Shown here in pieces: positions 20,717 through 28,607 of a stretch of 28,607 bases of DNA. Positions within the stretch are counted from its first letter, which is position 1; each line of letters starts with the position of its first letter. The stretch covers positions 1 to 28,607 of the forward strand of contig PMTP01000060.1 of assembly GCA_003167305.1 (NCBI GenBank), in the 5' to 3' direction. Made by a program: the position numbers and the translations under genes. The notes under the pieces were generated by a model that had not been told where the DNA came from, searched no databases, and was given only the letters and a program-made list of their open reading frames with translations. This DNA is from Acidobacteriaceae bacterium (GTDB lineage: Bacteria > Acidobacteriota > Terriglobia > Terriglobales > Acidobacteriaceae).

Positions 20717-20802
20717 TCAGGGCACGACTTTAGTCGTGCCATAAATGCAACAAAAAACGTTGGGCTTTAGCCCCTGAGGGAATGCAGGTCCGCATTACCT
20801 GC
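20717..20802. repeat. Cluster of three hairpins, REP-like element
   Basis: Outer arms TCAGGG (20717-20722) and CCCTGA (20772-20777) enclose GGCACGAC-TTTA-GTCGTGCC (20721-20740) and GGGCT-TT-AGCCC (20762-20773), sharing a few bases with each of them. A third stem, GCAGGT/ACCTGC, follows (20784-20802). The gap 20636-20907 otherwise holds only the ACAGGCT direct repeat (about 20670) and the promoter at its right end. Similar GGCACGAC-type palindromes are, to my knowledge, common in acidobacterial genomes. Confidence 0.7.
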
Positions 20803-20872
20803 TGGTTCAGAGCTTCCTTTTGACAAATCCACGGAATTCATCAGGCATTTGCCCTGCGGGGAAAGATGCTTC

Positions 20873-20901
20873 TTGACAGAACGTCCCCTCGGCGTTATAA
20901 A
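20873..20901 (+). promoter_or_regulatory. Near-consensus promoter of the TetR/efflux operon, probably leaderless
   Basis: TTGACA (20873-20878) and TATAAA (20896-20901) are separated by exactly 17 bases. A start point about seven bases after the -10 box would fall on the ATG at 20908, so the mRNA would begin at or almost at the first codon. No ribosome site precedes the ATG, in agreement. Confidence 0.75.
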
Positions 20902-20907
20902 TGACCC

Positions 20908-21612
20908 ATGGTCAGACTTGTCCCTCATTCGGATGTGAGCCGCGGTCAGAGCAAACGCTCGGCCGCGCTTTCCTCTTCTCTGACCACCGGCAATCCGCCG
21001 GGCACCGGCCGCCGCCAGCGCCGAGCCGCCGAAACCCGCCTGCGCCTCTTCCGCTGCGCTTTGCAGTTGATTGCCGAGCGCGGCTTCCCCAACGTCACGG
21101 TAGAAGACATTACCGAAGCGGCGGATGTGGGCAAGGGAACCTTCTTCAACTACTTCGCGACCAAGGATCACGTGCTGGGCGTGATGACCGAGATTCAACT
21201 GGGCAAAGTGAGAGAAGCCGCCTCGCTCGCCAGTCAAGGCAAGCAAACGATTCACACTGTGATGCACCGGCTGATGCTGCGGCTGGCCGAAGAGCCGGGA
21301 CGCAGTCCAGACCTTGCGCGAGCGCTGATCTCCTCATTTCTGGCCAGCAAGAGCGTTCGCAAGATGATTGTGTGCAATATGATGGAGGGCCACAAGATGA
21401 TCGCAGAGGTTGTGGCCGCCGGGCAAAAGCGCGGAGAGATCGATCCCCGCTTGCAAAAGGAAAAGGTGGCGACACAGCTCATGCAGGCGGCGATGGGCAC
21501 GATCCTCCTGTGGTCGGCTCACGGGGAGTCCGCGCTTAAAGAATGGATTGAAGACAGCTTTCAACACTTCTGGAGAGCGGTCGCCGTCTCCGGACAAGGG
21601 CAGAAATCATGA
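20908..21612 (+). CDS. TetR/AcrR-family repressor of the efflux operon
   Basis: The 234-residue protein has a basic N-terminal arm (GTGRRQRRAAETRLRLFRCALQ) and the TetR helix-turn-helix, LIAERGFPNVTVEDITEAADVGKGTFFNYFATKDHVL. The rest is the variable ligand-binding helical domain. As the first gene of the operon it most probably represses the genes behind it, releasing when a toxic compound binds. ATG 20908 sits where transcription is expected to start. The stop overlaps the ATG of the TolC-like gene (ATGA at 21609), so the two are translationally coupled. Confidence 0.93.
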   Translation: MVRLVPHSDVSRGQSKRSAALSSSLTTGNPPGTGRRQRRAAETRLRLFRCALQLIAERGFPNVTVEDITEAADVGKGTFFNYFATKDHVLGVMTEIQLGKVREAASLASQGKQTIHTVMHRLMLRLAEEPGRSPDLARALISSFLASKSVRKMIVCNMMEGHKMIAEVVAAGQKRGEIDPRLQKEKVATQLMQAAMGTILLWSAHGESALKEWIEDSFQHFWRAVAVSGQGQKS

Positions 21613-22955
21613 GATCAGAATTGCGCATCGCCGCTCTTCTTTCGCTGGCTGGCTGGTTCGCGTCCGCTTCCATCACCGCGCAGCAGCCGGCGCCGTATCG
21701 CCTCACGCTGCACGACGCAATTCAAAAAGCGCTTCAGGCCAACTTGAGCGTGCTAACCGCCGGCACAAAGGTTGACGAGGCGGAAGGCACGCGCCAGCGC
21801 CGCTTCTCGGCTGCGTTGCTGCCGCGCGTGAATGCACAGGCGTATGCCAATTATCAAAATCACGATTTGCAAGCCGAGGGACTTTCCTTTACCGGTCTTC
21901 CTATTCCAAAGGTGGTAGGGCCGTTCTCGAATTATGATTTCCGCGTCTATGCACAGCAGAACGTGATCGATCTCGCAAGCTATCGCGCCTTGAAGGCCAG
22001 CGAACTTGCCGTCGATGCCGGCAAGATGGATGAGCGCGACGCGCGCGATCTGATCGTGCGCGCCATTGCCGCGCTCTATTTGAATGCGCAATCCGCATGG
22101 GCGCGGGCCGAATCCGCGCAAGCGCGCGTCACCGATTCAATCGCGCTCTACAAGCTGGCCAAAGACAAGCACGACGCCGGAACCGCGACGGGCGTGGACG
22201 TGCTCCGCGCACAGGTGCAGCTTGCCAACGACAAGCAGGCTCTGCTGATCGCCGTGAACCAGCACAAGCAATCGTTGCTCGAACTGGCGCGCAACCTGGG
22301 CATGAGTCCCTCCACGCCGCTGGAGCTTGCCGAGCCGCTCGACTATCGGCCCTTGAAAGAGCCGGAGATGGAAACGCTCGTGCCCGCGGCGATGCTCGAG
22401 CGCGCCGACTATCTCTCGCTTGCCAGCCAGCGCGCGGTACTGATGGAGCAGTTGAGCGCCAACCACGCGCGCGCGCTTCCCAAATTGAGCATCAACGGAA
22501 ACTTCGGCGAGATTGGACGCAGTATCGGCAGCGTCAAGAGCACGGGTCTGATTCAAGGCCAGATCGATTTCACGCTCTTCGACCGCGATCGCAATGGAGA
22601 GGCGCAAGAGCTGGCCAGCCGCGTGCGGCGCATCGACGATCAGATCGCCGATCTGCGCCGCGGGATTGATGAGGAGCTGCGCGAAGCGCTGTTGAATCTG
22701 GACTCCGCCGCCGATCAGGTGGCCGTGGCGCGCGATGGACAGGAGCTGGCGCAACGTGAACTGCAAATGGCGCAGGATAGATTCGAACAGGGTACGGCCA
22801 ACAATGTCGAAGTGATTACCGCGCAGGACGAACTGGAGCGCGCCGAGGAGAATTACATTGTAGCTGTTGTCAGCCACGTGGACGCGAAGTTTGCGCTGGC
22901 GCGCGCCATGGGCGATACGGAGAAGAACATTCTTGAGTTCATGGGGAATCATTGA
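21609..22955 (+). CDS. TolC-like outer membrane efflux protein
   Basis: The 448-residue protein starts with a signal sequence, roughly residues 1-24, ending ASITAQ. It then shows the two-repeat pattern of outer membrane factors: YRLTLHDAIQKALQANLSVLTAG at the front, long coiled-coil helices (for example DLIVRAIAALYLNAQSAWARAES), and in the second repeat RIDDQIADLRRGIDEELREALLNLDSAADQV. TolC-family trimers form a channel across the outer membrane and periplasm, used by the adaptor encoded next. The ATG overlaps the TetR stop by four bases. The TTG of the open frame carrying the next gene overlaps its stop, but the real start of that gene is probably further on. Confidence 0.93.
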   Translation: MRSELRIAALLSLAGWFASASITAQQPAPYRLTLHDAIQKALQANLSVLTAGTKVDEAEGTRQRRFSAALLPRVNAQAYANYQNHDLQAEGLSFTGLPIPKVVGPFSNYDFRVYAQQNVIDLASYRALKASELAVDAGKMDERDARDLIVRAIAALYLNAQSAWARAESAQARVTDSIALYKLAKDKHDAGTATGVDVLRAQVQLANDKQALLIAVNQHKQSLLELARNLGMSPSTPLELAEPLDYRPLKEPEMETLVPAAMLERADYLSLASQRAVLMEQLSANHARALPKLSINGNFGEIGRSIGSVKSTGLIQGQIDFTLFDRDRNGEAQELASRVRRIDDQIADLRRGIDEELREALLNLDSAADQVAVARDGQELAQRELQMAQDRFEQGTANNVEVITAQDELERAEENYIVAVVSHVDAKFALARAMGDTEKNILEFMGNH

Positions 22956-22996
22956 CGGCAAGGCGGAAATCGGAAACTGCGAAGAGGTTTGAAGCG

Positions 22997-24025
22997 ATGA
23001 AAAAAATCATTCCTATTGTGATTTTGTTGGCAGCGGCGGTTGCCGCGGGCGTGTACTATTATCCGCGCCTGACGCACAAGGCCGCGCCGGTAAATCAGCT
23101 CACGCTCTCCGGCAACATCGAAGCGCACGAGAGCCTGGTGGGCTTCAAGGTGCCGGGGCGCATCGTCGAGCTGCCCGTCGAAGAGGGTCAGCAGGTGGCG
23201 CAGGGCGCGTTGCTGGCGCGGCTTGACGACGCCGACCTGAAGCAGCGAATCCGCATTGACGAGGCCGCGGTGGGCGTGCGCGAATCGGACCTCGCGCTCA
23301 CCTTGGCCGGAACACGCCATCAGGAAGTGAAGGCCGCGCAGCAGACGATGATCGATGCCGAGGCAGATCTGGCGGAGAAAAAGCTCGACAATGAGCGCGA
23401 ACAAAAACTCTTTGCCAGGGATGAGGTCTCCGCGCAGGAGCGCGACCTGGCCGCGACCGCGCTCAAACGCTCTGAAGCGATCTTCAAGGCCGCGCAGCAA
23501 CGCTACAGCGAGGCCGTCGAAGGCAGTCGCAAGGAAGACATTGCCATCGCGCGCGCCAATCTGAATGAGGCCGGTGCCAGTCTCGGCCTCTCGCAGGTGA
23601 ATCTGAGTTACTCCATTTTGCGCGCTCCCTCGGCGGGCGTCGTGACCGTGCGCCAGGCGGAACTCGGTGAAGTAGTTGCGCCCGGCTCTCCGGTCGTGAC
23701 GATTGCGGACCTCGACCACATCTGGCTGCGCGCGTATATCGCCGAAACCGATTTAGGCAGCATTCATTGGGGTCAGGACGCGGTCATCACCACCGACACC
23801 TATCCCGGCAAGCAGTATCATGGGCGCATTGCGTTCATCGCATCGACCGCGGAGTTCACGCCCAAGAGCGTGCAGACCTTCAAGGAGCGGGTGACGCTCG
23901 TCTACCGCATCAAGATCGACATCGACAATCCCATTCACGAATTGAAACCGGGAATGCCCGCCGACGCGTGCATCGATCTGGCCGCGAACAAGCAGAATGC
24001 GAACTCCCCAGCGAATCCGAAATGA
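22997..24025 (+). CDS. HlyD/YbhG-like membrane fusion (adaptor) protein
   Basis: The 342-residue protein has one N-terminal membrane anchor, MKKIIPIVILLAAAVAAGVY. It is followed by a lipoyl-like half-motif (GFKVPGRIVELPVEEGQQVAQGALLARLD), a long coiled coil (about residues 80-200, with EAEADLAEKKLDNEREQKLF-like heptads), the return lipoyl strand SYSILRAPSAGVVTVRQAELGEVV, and beta-barrel strands. It joins the inner-membrane ABC pump to the TolC channel. The frame opens at TTG 22952, overlapping the tolC stop, but ATG 22997 with AGAGG nine bases before it starts the anchor properly. The stop overlaps the start of the first ABC ATPase (ATGA, 24022). Confidence 0.92.
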   Translation: MKKIIPIVILLAAAVAAGVYYYPRLTHKAAPVNQLTLSGNIEAHESLVGFKVPGRIVELPVEEGQQVAQGALLARLDDADLKQRIRIDEAAVGVRESDLALTLAGTRHQEVKAAQQTMIDAEADLAEKKLDNEREQKLFARDEVSAQERDLAATALKRSEAIFKAAQQRYSEAVEGSRKEDIAIARANLNEAGASLGLSQVNLSYSILRAPSAGVVTVRQAELGEVVAPGSPVVTIADLDHIWLRAYIAETDLGSIHWGQDAVITTDTYPGKQYHGRIAFIASTAEFTPKSVQTFKERVTLVYRIKIDIDNPIHELKPGMPADACIDLAANKQNANSPANPK

Positions 24026-24969
24026 CTGACCCGCTCCAATCCGCGATTGTCTGCGAGGGATTGACGAAAAGCTTTCCCGGCGTGCGCGCGGTCGATGCGC
24101 TGAGCTTTGACGTGCGCGCCGGAGAAATCTTCGGACTGGTCGGTCCCGACGGCGCGGGAAAGACGACCACGCTGCGCATGTTGGCGGGCATCATGCCGCC
24201 GGATGCTGGAAAAGCAACTGTCGCCGGCTTCGATGTGGCGCGCAACCCGGAGGGCGCCAAGCACTCGCTCAGTTATATGCCGCAGCGCTTCGGACTTTAT
24301 GAAGATCTGAACGTGGAGGACAACATTCGCTTCTATGCGGATCTCTTCGGAGTGCGGGCTTCCGATAGAAAACTCCGCTCAATGCAGTTGCTTGAAGCCG
24401 CGGGCATGAGTGAGTTTCGCACGCGGCTGGCGGGCAAGCTCTCCGGGGGCATGAAGCAGAAGCTCGGCTTGGTCTGCGCGCTCATTCATCGTCCCAAAGT
24501 GATTCTGCTCGATGAGCCGACCACCGGCGTCGATCCGGTTTCGCGGCGCGACTTCTGGCGCATCTTATATGAACTAATCGCGGAGGGCGTGGCGATTCTT
24601 ACTTCGACCGCGTACCTCGACGAGGCCGAGCGCTGCCATCGCGTCGCGCTGATGCATCAGGGCAAGCTGCTCTTCTGCGACACGCCGGTCAATCTGAAAG
24701 CGAAGATGGGCAAAGACGTTTTGTCGATCCCGGCGCCGGAGCCGCGGCGAGTACGCGACGAACTGAAAGACGCGCAAGGAATCTCCAGCCTCATGCTGAC
24801 CGGCGACGGAGTGCATATTGTGGTGGACGATGCGGCGCGACGCATTCCTGAGTTCGAGGCACGGCTCAGGCGCGCCGGCATTCCCTTCGATGCGATTCTC
24901 AAAGTCGAGCCGTCTATTGAGGATTTGTTTGTCGACGCGGTGAGCGCGGGAGCGGAGCCTCATGCCTGA
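24022..24969 (+). CDS. ABC transporter ATPase 1 (YbhF N-half-like)
   Basis: The 315-residue nucleotide-binding protein has Walker A G41-P-D-G-A-G-K-T48, signature L140-S-G-G-M144, and Walker B ending D164-E165-P-T. The switch-histidine position is Ala197 (L-T-S-T-A-Y-L-D-E-A-E), so one catalytic element is missing while the signature is good. It is the mirror image of the next gene. Together they correspond to the two halves of the tandem ATPase YbhF. The C-terminal 90 residues are the usual regulatory extension of DrrA/YbhF-type ATPases. The start ATG overlaps the adaptor stop; a longer upstream frame exists but overlaps the adaptor gene heavily and is not used. It overlaps the next gene by eight bases in another frame. 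Confidence 0.93.
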   Translation: MTDPLQSAIVCEGLTKSFPGVRAVDALSFDVRAGEIFGLVGPDGAGKTTTLRMLAGIMPPDAGKATVAGFDVARNPEGAKHSLSYMPQRFGLYEDLNVEDNIRFYADLFGVRASDRKLRSMQLLEAAGMSEFRTRLAGKLSGGMKQKLGLVCALIHRPKVILLDEPTTGVDPVSRRDFWRILYELIAEGVAILTSTAYLDEAERCHRVALMHQGKLLFCDTPVNLKAKMGKDVLSIPAPEPRRVRDELKDAQGISSLMLTGDGVHIVVDDAARRIPEFEARLRRAGIPFDAILKVEPSIEDLFVDAVSAGAEPHA

Positions 24970-25930
24970 GATCGCCAACCCGGTCGAATCCTACTCGGTC
25001 GAAGTTGCCAACCTCATCAAGAGGTTCGGCAGCTTTGTCGCCGTGGACCGGATCAATCTTGAAGTGCGCAAGGGCGAGGTCTTCGGGTTTATTGGGCCGA
25101 ACGGCGCGGGCAAGTCCACCACGATTCGCATGCTCTGCGGGCTGCTCAAACCCACCTCAGGCCGCGCGATGGTTGCCGGGTTCGATGTGAGCAAGAATCC
25201 CGAAGCGGTGCGCCAGAATATCGGCTACATGTCACAGAAGTTTTCTCTCTATAACGATTTAACAGTCATTGAAAACATCCGGTTGTTTGCCGGACTTTAT
25301 AGCGTGCCGCAAAAATTTCTCCAGGCTCGAATCGAATGGGCGCTCTCGATGGCCAACCTCAAGGGTCAGGAAAATCTCATCACCGGCACGCTGCCCGGCG
25401 GCTGGAAGCAGCGCCTGGCGCTGGGTTGCGCGGTCTTGCACAAGCCGCCTGTTATTTTTCTCGATGAGCCGACCTCCGGCGTCGATCCGATTACGCGGCG
25501 TCAGTTCTGGGATCTGATTCATCAGATGGCCGAGGAGGGAGTGACCGTTTTTGTGACCACGCACTACATGGAAGAGGCCGAGTACTGCAACCGTCTGGCG
25601 CTGATTTTTCGCGGCAAGATTGTTGCTCTGGGCACGCCTACAGAGTTGAAGCGCGATTCGATGAAGGGCGAACTGCTTCTCGTCGAGTGCGCGCCGCTGG
25701 GCGATGCGGTGGAAGCGCTGCAATCGGCTCCCGGCGTGATGGATGCGGCGGTCTTCGGAAACGCGCTGCACCTGGTGGTTGAGGATGCGGCGACTGCCGT
25801 GCCGCTGCTGCAAAAGTTTTTAGCGGATCGCAAGATCGACGTGAGCCGCATGGAAAAGATTCGCCCCAGCCTCGAAGATGTTTTTGTTTCACTCACAACG
25901 GGGCGTGAAGCAGAGGAGCGCAAGCCATGA
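24962..25930 (+). CDS. ABC transporter ATPase 2 (YbhF C-half-like)
   Basis: The 322-residue protein has Walker A G45-P-N-G-A-G-K-S52, a degenerate signature L144-P-G-G-W148, Walker B ending D168-E169-P-T, and an intact switch histidine H201 (V-T-T-H-Y-M-E-E-A-E). In a heterodimer with ATPase 1, the site made of this Walker A/H-loop and the partner's LSGGM would be fully active, and the other site degenerate. That is the pattern of asymmetric ABC exporters and, as I recall, of the fused YbhF protein. The ATG lies eight bases inside the previous gene, and the stop overlaps the permease ATG, so stoichiometric production by coupling is expected. Confidence 0.93.
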   Translation: MPEIANPVESYSVEVANLIKRFGSFVAVDRINLEVRKGEVFGFIGPNGAGKSTTIRMLCGLLKPTSGRAMVAGFDVSKNPEAVRQNIGYMSQKFSLYNDLTVIENIRLFAGLYSVPQKFLQARIEWALSMANLKGQENLITGTLPGGWKQRLALGCAVLHKPPVIFLDEPTSGVDPITRRQFWDLIHQMAEEGVTVFVTTHYMEEAEYCNRLALIFRGKIVALGTPTELKRDSMKGELLLVECAPLGDAVEALQSAPGVMDAAVFGNALHLVVEDAATAVPLLQKFLADRKIDVSRMEKIRPSLEDVFVSLTTGREAEERKP

Positions 25931-27060
25931 GACTGACTCGCCTGCTGGCCGTGGCGCGCAAAGAGGTCGTGCAAATTGTGCGCGATTCGCGCAGCCTGAT
26001 TATTGTGGTTCTCATGCCCGCAGTGCTGGTGCTGCTCTTCGGCTACGGCGTTAATCTTGATCTGAAGGGAATGCCGGTTTATGTGCTTGACCAGGACGGC
26101 AGCCAGCAGAGTCAGGATCTGCTCAAACACTTTCAAGCGAGCGAATACTTTCACGTTGAGCGCGTGGTCACGGGCTATGCGGAGTTGACACGCGCGCTCG
26201 ACGATGGCCACGCCAAGATGGGCATTGTGATTCCGTGGGACTTTTCGCAGCGTCTCAGCGATGGTCGCCCCGTCGAGGTGCAGGCGCTTGTCGACGGCTC
26301 GGACGACAACACGGCCAATGTGCTCATCGGCTATGCGCAGGCAGTGGTGCAAGGCTACTCGGCGCAGATTCAGATTGATTGGCTGCGCGCTCGCGGCCTC
26401 TCCATCCAGCCGTCTGCGATGAGCGTTGAAACGCGCACCTGGTACAACGAGGATCTGGAAAGCAGCGCCTTCATCATTCCCGGCGTGCTGGCGCTGGTGA
26501 TGTCGGTGATCGGCGCGTTTCTCACTTCACTGACCATCGCGCGCGAGTGGGAGCGGGGCACGATGGAGCAGTTGATCTCCACTCCGGTGACGGCGATGGA
26601 GATCATGCTCGGCAAGCTGGCGCCCTATTTTGTGCTGGGAATGCTGGACACCGTGATCAGCGCGACCATTGCGATCTACTGGTTTCACGTGCCCTTTCGC
26701 GGCTCATGGGTCACGCTGATGGGTGCGTCGGCGCTGTTCATGACAGTGGTGCTCGCGCTGGGATTCTACATCTCCGTGCTTGCCAAAAGCCAGTTCGCAG
26801 CCAGCCAGATTGCGCTGCTGATTACCTTTCTTCCGGCGTTTCTGCTCTCCGGTTTTTTGTTTTCAATTGAACAAATGCCGATTGCGCTGCAATGGATCAC
26901 GCGCATCCTTCCGGCGCGCTATTACGTTTCGGCGCTCAAGGAAATCTTTCTCAAGGGAACGCCCGCGCGTTTGCTTTCCGCGGAGCTGATTCCACTGGCT
27001 GTCTTCGCGTTTGTGCTGGCGGTAGTGGCCACGCGCAGCTTCCACAAGAGACTGGAATAA
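25927..27060 (+). CDS. ABC-2 type permease 1 (YbhS-like)
   Basis: The 377-residue membrane protein follows the ABC2_membrane_3 layout. One helix near residues 22-44 (SLIIVVLMPAVLVLLFGYGV) is followed by a large extracytoplasmic domain to about residue 178, then five helices beginning FIIPGVLALVMSVIGAFLTSL. The coupling segment REWERGTMEQLISTPVTAMEIMLGK and the late PARYYVSALKEIFLKGT are family hallmarks. It pairs with permease 2, which has exactly the same length, to form the membrane channel of the pump. The ATG overlaps the ATPase 2 stop by four bases. Substrate is unknown; YbhFSR relatives export drugs or cations. Confidence 0.93.
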   Translation: MRLTRLLAVARKEVVQIVRDSRSLIIVVLMPAVLVLLFGYGVNLDLKGMPVYVLDQDGSQQSQDLLKHFQASEYFHVERVVTGYAELTRALDDGHAKMGIVIPWDFSQRLSDGRPVEVQALVDGSDDNTANVLIGYAQAVVQGYSAQIQIDWLRARGLSIQPSAMSVETRTWYNEDLESSAFIIPGVLALVMSVIGAFLTSLTIAREWERGTMEQLISTPVTAMEIMLGKLAPYFVLGMLDTVISATIAIYWFHVPFRGSWVTLMGASALFMTVVLALGFYISVLAKSQFAASQIALLITFLPAFLLSGFLFSIEQMPIALQWITRILPARYYVSALKEIFLKGTPARLLSAELIPLAVFAFVLAVVATRSFHKRLE

Positions 27061-27171
27061 GCACCTGCGGTGCGGCCAAACGCTCGCTATTCGCTCGCAT
27101 GGACTTTTACCAGAGAATCATTTCGGAACGTCCGTTTGACGAGTTCGATGATTGAATGAGGGAGAGAAAAA

Positions 27172-28305
27172 ATGTTCGGGCGACTGAAGCAAATGCTGAT
27201 CAAGGAGTTCATCCAAGTCTTCCGCGACAAACGGACGCGCTTCATTCTGATTGGCCCGCCGATCATTCAGATGATGGTCTTCGGCTACGCGGCCAACTAC
27301 GAAATCCGCCACGTTCCAACCGTCGTGCTTGATCTGGATCACTCGCAGGAGAGCCGCGAGCTGGTCTCGCGCTTTACATCGAGCCCCTACTTCGAGGTGC
27401 AGCGACAACTGACGGACTCGCGCCAGCTCGGCGATCTGATTGAACGCGGCGATGCCACGGTCGGCCTGGAGATCGATGCCGGTTTCGCGCAGAAGTTGCG
27501 CAGCGGCCAGACCGCGCCGTTGCAGGTGATTGTGGACGCGACCAACTCCAACACTGCGCTGATTGCCTCGGGATATATTTCTCAAATCGCGCAGGGCTTT
27601 GCCGCGCAGTACCAGCGCGACCGCATCAATCGCATTGCGCCGCAGTTGATCGAGGTAATGCCTCAGGTGGAGCTAGCGCCGCGGCCCTGGTACAACCCGG
27701 ATCTCAGCAGCCGCTGGTTTTTTGTGCCGGGAATCATCGGCAGCCTGACGCTGGTTCTGGTGATCACGCTGACGGCCTTTGCCGTGGTGCGCGAGCGCGA
27801 AATCGGAACGCTGGAACAGATGATGGTCACACCCATTCGTCCGGCCGAGTTCATCCTGGGCAAGACGCTGCCGTTTTTTCTGATCGGCATCTTCGATGTG
27901 GCGCTGATTTCCGTGGTCGGATCGCTGTGGTTCCAGGTGCCCTTTCGCGGCCATGTCTCCGTGCTGGCGCTCGGAGCCGTTCTGTTTATCTTGTGCATGC
28001 TGGGCGTGGGTTTGCTGATCTCCACCATCTCCGCGACGCAGCAGCAGGCGATGGTGACGTCGTTCTTCTTCATCATGCCGGCCATCACCTTTTCAGGCTT
28101 CGGATTTCCCATCAGCACCATGCCACACTGGATGCAGCTTTTCAGTTATGTGATTCCGCTGCGCTATTTTTTGATCGTGATTCGCGGCACCTATTTGAAG
28201 GGCGTAGGGATGGATATTCTGTGGCCGCAGATGGCGGCCATGGCCGGGCTGGGCGTGGCGTTGCTCACAGTCTCCATTCTCCGCTTCCACAAGGCGCTGG
28301 ACTAG
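27172..28305 (+). CDS. ABC-2 type permease 2 (YbhR-like)
   Basis: This 377-residue paralogue of permease 1 starts MFGRLKQMLIKEFIQVFRDKRTRF, then the first helix (FILIGPPIIQMMVFGYAANY), an external domain, and five helices from WFFVPGIIGSLTLVLVITLTAF. The conserved cytoplasmic REREIGTLEQMMVTPIRPAEFILGK and the IPLRYFLIVIRGTYLKG block match the family. GAGGGAGAG ends about five bases before the ATG. It is separated from permease 1 by 111 bases, the only real gap in the operon, which contains a possible 18-codon ORF (27099-27155) without a good ribosome site. It is the last gene of the efflux operon that can be seen. Confidence 0.93.
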   Translation: MFGRLKQMLIKEFIQVFRDKRTRFILIGPPIIQMMVFGYAANYEIRHVPTVVLDLDHSQESRELVSRFTSSPYFEVQRQLTDSRQLGDLIERGDATVGLEIDAGFAQKLRSGQTAPLQVIVDATNSNTALIASGYISQIAQGFAAQYQRDRINRIAPQLIEVMPQVELAPRPWYNPDLSSRWFFVPGIIGSLTLVLVITLTAFAVVREREIGTLEQMMVTPIRPAEFILGKTLPFFLIGIFDVALISVVGSLWFQVPFRGHVSVLALGAVLFILCMLGVGLLISTISATQQQAMVTSFFFIMPAITFSGFGFPISTMPHWMQLFSYVIPLRYFLIVIRGTYLKGVGMDILWPQMAAMAGLGVALLTVSILRFHKALD

Positions 28306-28345
28306 CGCGATAGAATCAAAGGGTCCAATGGGAGTTCGGTTTTTT

Positions 28346-28607
28346 ATGATGGAATTCCATATAGCCCGGAAGGCGCGTGAACGCTACAAGTTCGCGGAGT
28401 CGCTGTTCTCCTACTCGGGGAACGTGGTTTTTGCCAATGTGGCCGCGTGCCGCGAATTTGCCTATCGTATCAACAAGGTTCGCGACGTGGAAAAGCATCC
28501 TGAGCAGGCGGTTCACGCCGGCCAGCTCTATGCCATGGGCCTGATCGACGAGGCCAGCCACGTGCTGATGGCGCGCTACCGCGAGCGGTTCGACCCGGCG
28601 GTCATGA
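28346..28607 (+). CDS. N-terminus of a probable alpha-amylase-family protein (runs off the edge)
   Basis: The frame is open to the window end. It reads MMEFHIARKARERYKFAESLF, then SGNVVFANVAACREFAYRIN, and AVHAGQLYAMGLIDEASHVL. To my recollection this N-terminal pattern is shared by large alpha-amylase-type glycoside hydrolases annotated in acidobacteria; no catalytic part is in the window, so the call is tentative. ATG 28346 (GGGAG 11 bases upstream), ATG 28349 and, in the same frame, ATG 28328 are all possible starts. It follows the efflux operon by about 40 bases on the same strand. Confidence 0.45.
   Translation, partial: MMEFHIARKARERYKFAESLFSYSGNVVFANVAACREFAYRINKVRDVEKHPEQAVHAGQLYAMGLIDEASHVLMARYRERFDPAVM

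Noticed and set aside
23767..24021. Longer N-terminus for the first ABC ATPase
   Set aside because: The extra 85 codons overlap the adaptor gene and are out of character; ATG 24022 with the ATGA overlap gives the normal ABC start.
1..28607. CRISPR arrays, tRNA or rRNA genes, insertion sequences
   Set aside because: No regularly spaced direct repeats, no cloverleaf-like or rRNA-like sequences, and no transposase genes were found by eye.

Overview
The window looks like a chromosomal segment of an acidobacterium, probably of the Terriglobia/Acidobacteriaceae type. This is an inference from the high GC content, the mix of gene families, and palindromic intergenic repeats of a kind I associate with that group; no rRNA or tRNA gene is present to confirm it. 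Most of the window is ordinary chromosome with short intergenic gaps. Two places look like accessory DNA: a restriction-modification island (about 1.35-3.95 kb) and a toxin-antitoxin patch (about 17.5-18.6 kb).

Layout: the end of a heme A synthase gene (3-257); ilvE (328-1269); a VbhA-type antitoxin followed by a Fic toxin gene that loses its catalytic half where a lower-GC DNA adenine methylase plus SacI-like endonuclease pair begins (1352-3934); pyrD (4025-4951); a 323-base structured leader; a 1195-residue six-PAS GGDEF-EAL protein (5275-8862); phoU on the minus strand; a flavin reductase family gene; a PEBP/YbhB lipoprotein preceded by an odd in-frame stop; an MFS carboxylate-type transporter (minus); a periplasmic YceI protein; a secreted GH42 beta-galactosidase with a perfect 16-bp palindrome upstream; and a MarR regulator.

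Next come a minus-strand pair, a PilZ protein and a NarL/LuxR-type regulator whose receiver domain lacks the phosphorylation residues; tandem VapB antitoxins with one intact VapC and one decayed VapC start; a minus-strand ATP-grasp gene followed by a small unknown gene; and a divergent cytidylate-kinase-like gene. The last 8 kb is a tightly overlapping efflux operon: TetR regulator (apparently leaderless, from a near-consensus promoter), TolC-like outer membrane factor, HlyD-like adaptor, two ABC ATPases that together look like a split YbhF, and two ABC-2 permeases of the YbhS/YbhR type. The window ends in the start of a probable alpha-amylase-family gene.

Themes: (1) layered defence/addiction genes with visible decay (Fic truncated at the R-M module, VapC remnant next to a whole VapBC); (2) c-di-GMP signalling parts (GGDEF-EAL enzyme, PilZ receptor, phosphorylation-independent LuxR regulator); (3) an asymmetric drug-efflux ABC system; (4) at least three families of short intergenic repeats or hairpins. 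I found no CRISPR array, insertion sequence, or complete novel system that I would claim with confidence. The most original signals are the fic/R-M junction, the toxin remnant, the pseudo-receiver/PilZ pair, the structured leader before the c-di-GMP enzyme, and the ATP-grasp/small-protein pair.
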